The notes below the pieces were generated by a model. That model worked only from the letters and a program-made list of their open reading frames with translations. It was not told the origin of the DNA and ran no database searches. Below, piece by piece: positions 60,087-64,000 of a stretch of 64,000 nucleotides of DNA (position 1 is the first letter of the stretch; each line of letters opens with the position of its first letter). The translations under genes and the position numbers were made by a program. The stretch lies in the NCBI RefSeq assembly GCF_007997225.1, contig NZ_VORM01000018.1, positions 41,715 to 105,714 on the forward strand, in the 5' to 3' direction. This DNA comes from Subsaximicrobium wynnwilliamsii (lineage in GTDB: Bacteria > Bacteroidota > Bacteroidia > Flavobacteriales > Flavobacteriaceae).

Positions 60087-61241
60087 CTATAATAACGATA
60101 GGGGTGCAATAAAGCCGACTCTTACCTCATTTCTGTTATAATTAGCTGCACCCAGGTTTTGGATAGCATAATTTGTATGATCATAATACCGGCCGATGTA
60201 CGCTAAAAAAAAACGGACATCAATGTTTTTAAATGGACTGTAATATAAGGTAGGCACCATGCCATAGCTCCTTCTCAGGTGGTTGTTTTCACTTGTGACC
60301 TTGGCATAGGCACTGCTGGTCATGAGGGTTAATAGACCTTTGAATTTTGAGCTGAAGCGGTATTCTGCTCTTAACCAATTTTCAATATACAGCACATCCT
60401 CAGCCACAGCGTCATTATTAAGAATACTGGTCACAATGCCTTTCGTGTCGACCTCTTCAAAGCTGTAATTAAAGTCATACATGAGGGTTAGTTTATGGTC
60501 TTGATATTTATGGCCTAAGGTAAAAAAATAGGTGCCTCTTCTTTTCACTTGGTTGGAATAACTCAGGCTATAAATGGTTTGGATTTTTCCATCGAAAAAG
60601 CTTCCACGCCAGTTTCCAACAAGTGCTACCGGCCAGTCAGGTTCCTGGATGTTTTCTGCAACGACGTCACCATAAAGGTCTTCATAAAGCATGGTACGCG
60701 AGTTGAGCACCTGAAAACCGAATTTGTGATTTTTTGAATTTTGGTAAGTAATCCCGGCGCCGGTAACAAAAGCCAGGGCATTGCTTTGAATGTCATTATA
60801 TTCCAGAACATCCAAAGCTTTGAACTCGTATTCATAACCACCGTAAAAGGCGTAGGTTTTTCCCAGTACAATCTTAAGGGACGGACTGACTATAACGTCG
60901 ATATAGGCCAATTCGATATTACTGCCCAGTTGATCCAATGATTGCACATCGCCGTCTTTATTAAAGCGATTTCTAAAATGAAAGTTCACACGTTCGTGTA
61001 GTTTTGCAGAAATACCAAGGGCGGTGAACCCATTTTCAAACTGTAGCCCGTTGTAATAGCGATCCCCGCCCCTAAAGGTATATGCCTGAAACTCCATGCG
61101 CATATCGAATGTGATATTTATATTATTCAAGAGGCTTTTCTTATCTATGGAGATAACAGGTTCCGCCAAACTATCGTTTGCCTGCGAAAATCCCAAGAGT
61201 GGGGTTAACAAAAGAACGCTTATAAAAAATGACTTTATCAT
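60087..61241 (-). CDS. Phosphate-selective porin (OprO/OprP-type) family protein, 384 aa
   Basis: Signal peptide MIKSFFISVLLLTPLLGFSQ, then an outer-membrane barrel of alternating strands with typical aromatic girdles (ISAKLHERVNFHFRNRFNKDGD, LAYIDVIVSPSLKIVLGKTYAFYGGYE, WLRAEYRFSSKFKGLLTLMTSSAYAK, NEVRVGFIAPLSLL). The region around residues 80-130 resembles the OprO/OprP family. Phosphate or polyphosphate selectivity is not proven, and no phosphate-uptake genes adjoin it. Confidence 0.8.
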   Translation of the reverse strand: MIKSFFISVLLLTPLLGFSQANDSLAEPVISIDKKSLLNNINITFDMRMEFQAYTFRGGDRYYNGLQFENGFTALGISAKLHERVNFHFRNRFNKDGDVQSLDQLGSNIELAYIDVIVSPSLKIVLGKTYAFYGGYEYEFKALDVLEYNDIQSNALAFVTGAGITYQNSKNHKFGFQVLNSRTMLYEDLYGDVVAENIQEPDWPVALVGNWRGSFFDGKIQTIYSLSYSNQVKRRGTYFFTLGHKYQDHKLTLMYDFNYSFEEVDTKGIVTSILNNDAVAEDVLYIENWLRAEYRFSSKFKGLLTLMTSSAYAKVTSENNHLRRSYGMVPTLYYSPFKNIDVRFFLAYIGRYYDHTNYAIQNLGAANYNRNEVRVGFIAPLSLL

Positions 61242-61314
61242 AAATCAATAGGAGTTTACGATTTATATTTCAGCGGGATTGACGGCGGGTGTGTCAGCAT
61301 TCGATGCGTTTGGT

Positions 61315-61413
61315 TAAATCCCTCCAGAGGGTTTTATTCCCCGAGACTTGCCTCGAAATTCAAAGAACATCTTTCAATTCATACTTCGTGGGCTTGCCTC
61401 GAGGTTATTGATT
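61315..61413 (+). repeat. 99-bp interspersed repeat, copy 2
   Basis: Inverted relative to 13171-13269, about 90% identical over 99 bp. It lies in the gap between the porin gene and the esterase-fold gene; the rest of that gap (61242-61574) holds no gene. Confidence 0.8.
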
Positions 61414-61574
61414 AGAAAACATTACTATAGCAGCATCCTTATAAATTTACTGATTTTTATTGAAATTAGAGTAAAGACAACTCATAGCGGTTCATCGTTT
61501 TTCAAATTGGCACGAACTATTGGCATATGCAATGCCTTACATTATGCTTTGCTTAGGTTATGGGCAACAGTATT

Positions 61575-62726
61575 TTACTCAATAAATTTCACATCCTCTC
61601 CTTTTGAAATAAAAACCAGAGCATCATAATGCATAAACCAATTTGTTTTTATGTCCTTGTTCTCAACGATAAACATTCCATCATATTCTTGTGCTTCATA
61701 TTCAGGGCGTTCCCTAATGATTTGTTGCGCGTCGATAAAATAGTTTTTTTCGGTTGTAGGTAAGAAGTGTAATAAGTTTCCTTCGTCCTTACTATATTTT
61801 TCTATCCATTTGGGTTTTCTATACGGCATATGTATTGATGAAAAAGCGATATGATATGACAAATTAGGATTTGCTTTCACAAATTGAAATCCCATGGTTT
61901 GTCCAGGCTGAGTACCATAGTCGTCTTTTATCATGTGCGCATTATGTAACCAAACAATAAACTTTTTTTCAGGCATTGTTTTAAACAGGAAATCTAGATT
62001 TTTTGCCATCTGATTGTCTCTAATTGCTGTTATTCCTTTACTGCTTTTATGTGCTGAACTTATCATGATATAACTCTTATAACTTTCTAAAAATCGAGTC
62101 CAAAGTTTATCCTGAATAAGCGTGTCGTTTTTTAATAGTTTGTCAATTTCAACGATTAAGTATTCCAAGTTTGACTTGCCAACAATTTCGACGGACTTAC
62201 TTCTAGCTGTGTTTTTGAAAAAGGTTTCAGTCAATTCAATAAAACGTTTATCAACGCTGATGGAATTGTCATTCAAAAATCCATTTAATTTAATAGTGAA
62301 ATCAGTATAGGTGTAAGTAGCATTCATTTGATTGTCAAAACCCCAAATACTTACATCATGTGCTTTTAGGAATTCAAACAATGCTTTGCACTGCACTGAA
62401 TTAGACCAAAAGGGATATAGGTTTCTTTTGTTATGGTCAAAATAGAGTCCGAGAAAATCGCCTTCAAAGGCGATGTCCTTATATCCTTTTTCTAAAACTA
62501 AATATTTCACAAATTCAGTTTTGGCCAATAAATCAGAGCCAAAATAATGATTGGATTCGCCCAAGAACACAACTTTTTTACCGTTTAAATTGCTGTCTAA
62601 AATGTCTTTGACATCTTTGGTTAAGAGATTTTCAATTGGGTTCAATTCGTAAATATTCTTTTCGACTTGCGCCAAAATAGAATTCAAACCAAAAACTATA
62701 AAAAGCAGTGCTGTTGTTTTTTTCAT
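61575..62726 (-). CDS. Secreted erythromycin-esterase-fold protein, 383 aa
   Basis: Signal peptide MKKTTALLFIVFGLNSILAQ. Motifs of the erythromycin esterase superfamily are present: VVFLGESNHYFGSDLLAKTEFVKYLVLEKGYKDIAFEGDF with the Glu and His pair (about 53-57), SIWGFDNQMNA, IRDNQMAKNLDFLF and FIVWLHNAHMIKD. Members hydrolyse ester or lactone bonds, but most relatives have unknown substrates, so macrolide resistance should not be assumed. It directly follows an attC-like element on the same strand. Confidence 0.85.
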   Translation of the reverse strand: MKKTTALLFIVFGLNSILAQVEKNIYELNPIENLLTKDVKDILDSNLNGKKVVFLGESNHYFGSDLLAKTEFVKYLVLEKGYKDIAFEGDFLGLYFDHNKRNLYPFWSNSVQCKALFEFLKAHDVSIWGFDNQMNATYTYTDFTIKLNGFLNDNSISVDKRFIELTETFFKNTARSKSVEIVGKSNLEYLIVEIDKLLKNDTLIQDKLWTRFLESYKSYIMISSAHKSSKGITAIRDNQMAKNLDFLFKTMPEKKFIVWLHNAHMIKDDYGTQPGQTMGFQFVKANPNLSYHIAFSSIHMPYRKPKWIEKYSKDEGNLLHFLPTTEKNYFIDAQQIIRERPEYEAQEYDGMFIVENKDIKTNWFMHYDALVFISKGEDVKFIE

Positions 62727-62732
62727 TTTGTT

Positions 62733-62864
62733 GTCTACACTCTTGAGGATGATTAGCTGCGCGCCTCAAGCATTGAATTTAGCAAAAAATAATAAACCTG
62801 GAAATCTGCGAGAATTTTTAGGATCATGACAAGCTCTACCAATTAATTTTATGCGATGTAGTAC
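62733..62864 (-). repeat. attC-like element E11 (132 bp), minus orientation
   Basis: On the minus strand it runs from GTACTAC through GCATAAAATTAATTGG, a centre with TTCTCGCAGATTTCC, and TTTGCTAAATTCAATGCTTG, to CAAGAGTGTAGAC. This is the same layout and length as E0 and E2 with degraded cores (GTACTAC for RYYYAAC, GTGTAGAC for GTTRRRY). It separates two minus-strand genes. Confidence 0.6.
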
Positions 62865-62871
62865 AACGTTT

Positions 62872-63375
62872 TTATTCATTCAGTCTTAATATGAAATAAT
62901 CTATGATTACGAAGGTACAGATTTTATAAAAGGGATGTTTAAAATCTTCTTCATCTACAATACTATTAAATTTATTGAGGGTTTTAACAAGGTCAGTTTT
63001 TTTATATAGCATATTGCTAAACAATTCTCTTAATTTTTCAGCCTTAAAATCTTTAGAAGAATATTTCTCTCCACAACCAATTACATCGATATCTAAATTC
63101 TGCACATCAAGTGCTAATGTTTCACCAATAATATTGATGGCGATTTTTTCGTCAGCAATGTCCTTAATTAATCTCTTATAATCTTTTCCGTTATTGCCAT
63201 TAATCAACCCCTTAGATTTAAGATAAACTTCATGTTCAAATATCGTGTTTTCAATTGTCAGTTTTGATTCACTGTTTTTTGAGTAAACACAATTCATAAA
63301 TTCTGATTCTGAATCACGTGAGTTTTTACAGGAAACAATTGTGAGTAAAATGATGAAAAATATTTTCTTTGTCAT
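62872..63375 (-). CDS. Hypothetical lipoprotein, 167 aa
   Basis: MTKKIFFIILLTIVSCKNSRDSE is a lipoprotein signal (Cys16). The mature domain is helical and charged (LRELFSNMLYKKTDLVKTLNKF) with a pair of possible cysteines (NCVYS, IGCGEKY). No family recognised. It sits between attC-like elements E12 and E11 on the minus strand, so it appears to be cassette cargo. Confidence 0.75.
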   Translation of the reverse strand: MTKKIFFIILLTIVSCKNSRDSESEFMNCVYSKNSESKLTIENTIFEHEVYLKSKGLINGNNGKDYKRLIKDIADEKIAINIIGETLALDVQNLDIDVIGCGEKYSSKDFKAEKLRELFSNMLYKKTDLVKTLNKFNSIVDEEDFKHPFYKICTFVIIDYFILRLNE

Positions 63376-63461
63376 ATTGCTGTTAAGTGGTTAATTAGTT
63401 ATTTTGTCATTTAGATTTGTTGCGGTAAGTTATTGAATGGAAGTTTGTTTTTTTATATTTT

Positions 63462-63593
63462 GCACAACGGTCTAGTATAAGAATAGTAGCGGATTAAAAT
63501 GCACTAATTTTCGGTTGAACACAGACCTTATTTATAATTTACATACTTTGGTTTTAGCGATAAAACCGCTATTATTTTTATACATTGTTGTAA
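63462..63593 (-). repeat. attC-like element E12 (132 bp), minus orientation, well preserved
   Basis: On the minus strand it begins TTACAAC (63593-63587) and ends GTTGTGC (63468-63462). The 18-nt inner arms (63566-63583 and 63475-63492) pair at 16 of 18 positions, with unequal spacers of 3 and 6 nt between core and arm. This is the asymmetric R/L-box layout expected of an attC site. A GCGGTTTTATCGC hairpin follows the left arm. Confidence 0.75.
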
Positions 63594-63724
63594 GCTGGCT
63601 TTCCACGTCCTTCTTGGTTTTCCGAGGTTTTAATGCTAGTTCGGAAGTGAGCGTTGGCAAGACATACTCTTTTGCGATTTTTGGCGTAGCGTTGGCTGGT
63701 GCGAATTGCAAATGTGTATGGCTT

Positions 63725-63871
63725 TTAGCGTTGGCTTTTTGTTCTATTCATAAACAAACTTGCAATAAGTCCAATTCCGACAATCACGTCCACAATATTC
63801 CACATTTCTCTTCCAAGTGCGATTTTAAAAAATGGTTGAAAGAGTAGTGTAAGTCCTCCATAAACAATCAT
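63725..63871 (-). pseudogene. C-terminal remnant of a DUF6804-like membrane protein, 48 codons
   Basis: MIVYGGLTLLFQPFFKIALGREMWNIVDVIVGIGLIASLF gives two hydrophobic helices, the conserved end of small (~100 aa) membrane proteins of the DUF6804 type. The N-terminal half expected upstream is replaced by the end of another gene in a different frame. It might still be translated from ATG 63871 (preceded by AGGAA) but looks like a remnant. Confidence 0.6.
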
Positions 63872-63900
63872 TTCCTGTTTTCGTCGCTGGGACACCCAAG

Positions 63901-64000
63901 TTAGAAATCGAATAATTTCGCTAAATTTTGTTGCTGCTCGGAGTTGATTATGGTGGTGTAAGTTATTTCCTTGGTAACAGGGTGTTTTACTTTTACGGCA
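63901..64000 (-). CDS. 3' end of an unidentified gene, cut by the window edge
   Basis: The minus-strand frame entering at base 64000 reads VKVKHPVTKEITYTTIINSEQQQNLAKLFDF and stops at 63901-63903. Only 32 residues are visible; no family assignment is possible. It ends 29 bp before the next start codon. Confidence 0.6.
   Translation of the reverse strand, partial: AVKVKHPVTKEITYTTIINSEQQQNLAKLFDF

Noticed and set aside
61575..62726. Macrolide resistance gene
   Set aside because: Only the fold-level motifs match; secreted relatives in Bacteroidota have unknown substrates.
63515..63847. 110-residue plus-strand ORF
   Set aside because: It starts with a non-ATG codon and runs antisense to the DUF6804-like remnant and attC-like element E12, which have better support.

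Overview
The window looks like a chromosomal piece of a low-GC member of the Flavobacteriaceae (Bacteroidota). The evidence is SusC/SusD pairs, three proteins with C-terminal type IX secretion (T9SS) sorting domains, many short lipoproteins, Bacteroidota -7 promoter elements (TAnnTTTG) close to start codons, and families largely confined to this phylum. No rRNA, tRNA, CRISPR array or intact transposon was recognised.

Layout. 1-9.9 kb: the end of a YraN gene, a decayed IS982-type transposase, a lipoprotein and an outer-membrane beta-barrel, then housekeeping genes (LD-carboxypeptidase, metG, lipocalin-like and OmpA lipoproteins, tex). 9.92-12.0 kb: a 2.1-kb tandem array of about 18 copies of a 116-bp unit, filling the space between the stop codons of two convergent genes. 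12-16.7 kb: Ca2+/Na+ antiporter, PiT-like permease, histone-deacetylase-fold enzyme and a T9SS protein. 16.8-23.9 kb: a tight operon of SusC, SusD, a lipoprotein and a di-heme cytochrome c peroxidase. 24.2-33.6 kb: DUF3024, PEP carboxylase, a large plug-domain protein, recQ and ssb.

34.2-41.7 kb is the most unusual stretch. Small accessory genes (two PIN-domain genes, a broken RelBE-like pair, a KilA-N gene, a uracil-glycosylase-fold-like gene, hypotheticals) alternate with 131-136 bp imperfect palindromes that start with an AAC core and end with a GTT core. The two cores bordering one gene are reverse complements of each other over 9-10 bp, and stop codons fall at or inside the core. This is the organisation of integron gene cassettes with attC-like sites, with no integrase in view. 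Related elements recur in the opposite orientation at 57-64 kb. Many genes here are broken, so the array appears to be decaying.

42-64 kb: sodium:solute symporter, AlkD-like protein, flavin amine oxidase (whose first 35 codons plus promoter are duplicated 3 kb away), a beta-helix T9SS protein, a carotenoid pair (UbiA prenyltransferase facing a CrtI-type desaturase), an RluA-type pseudouridine synthase, a large calcium-binding-like T9SS protein, a FAD monooxygenase with a DnaJ-like zinc-binding N-terminus, a phosphate-selective-type porin, an erythromycin-esterase-fold protein, and gene fragments at the right edge.
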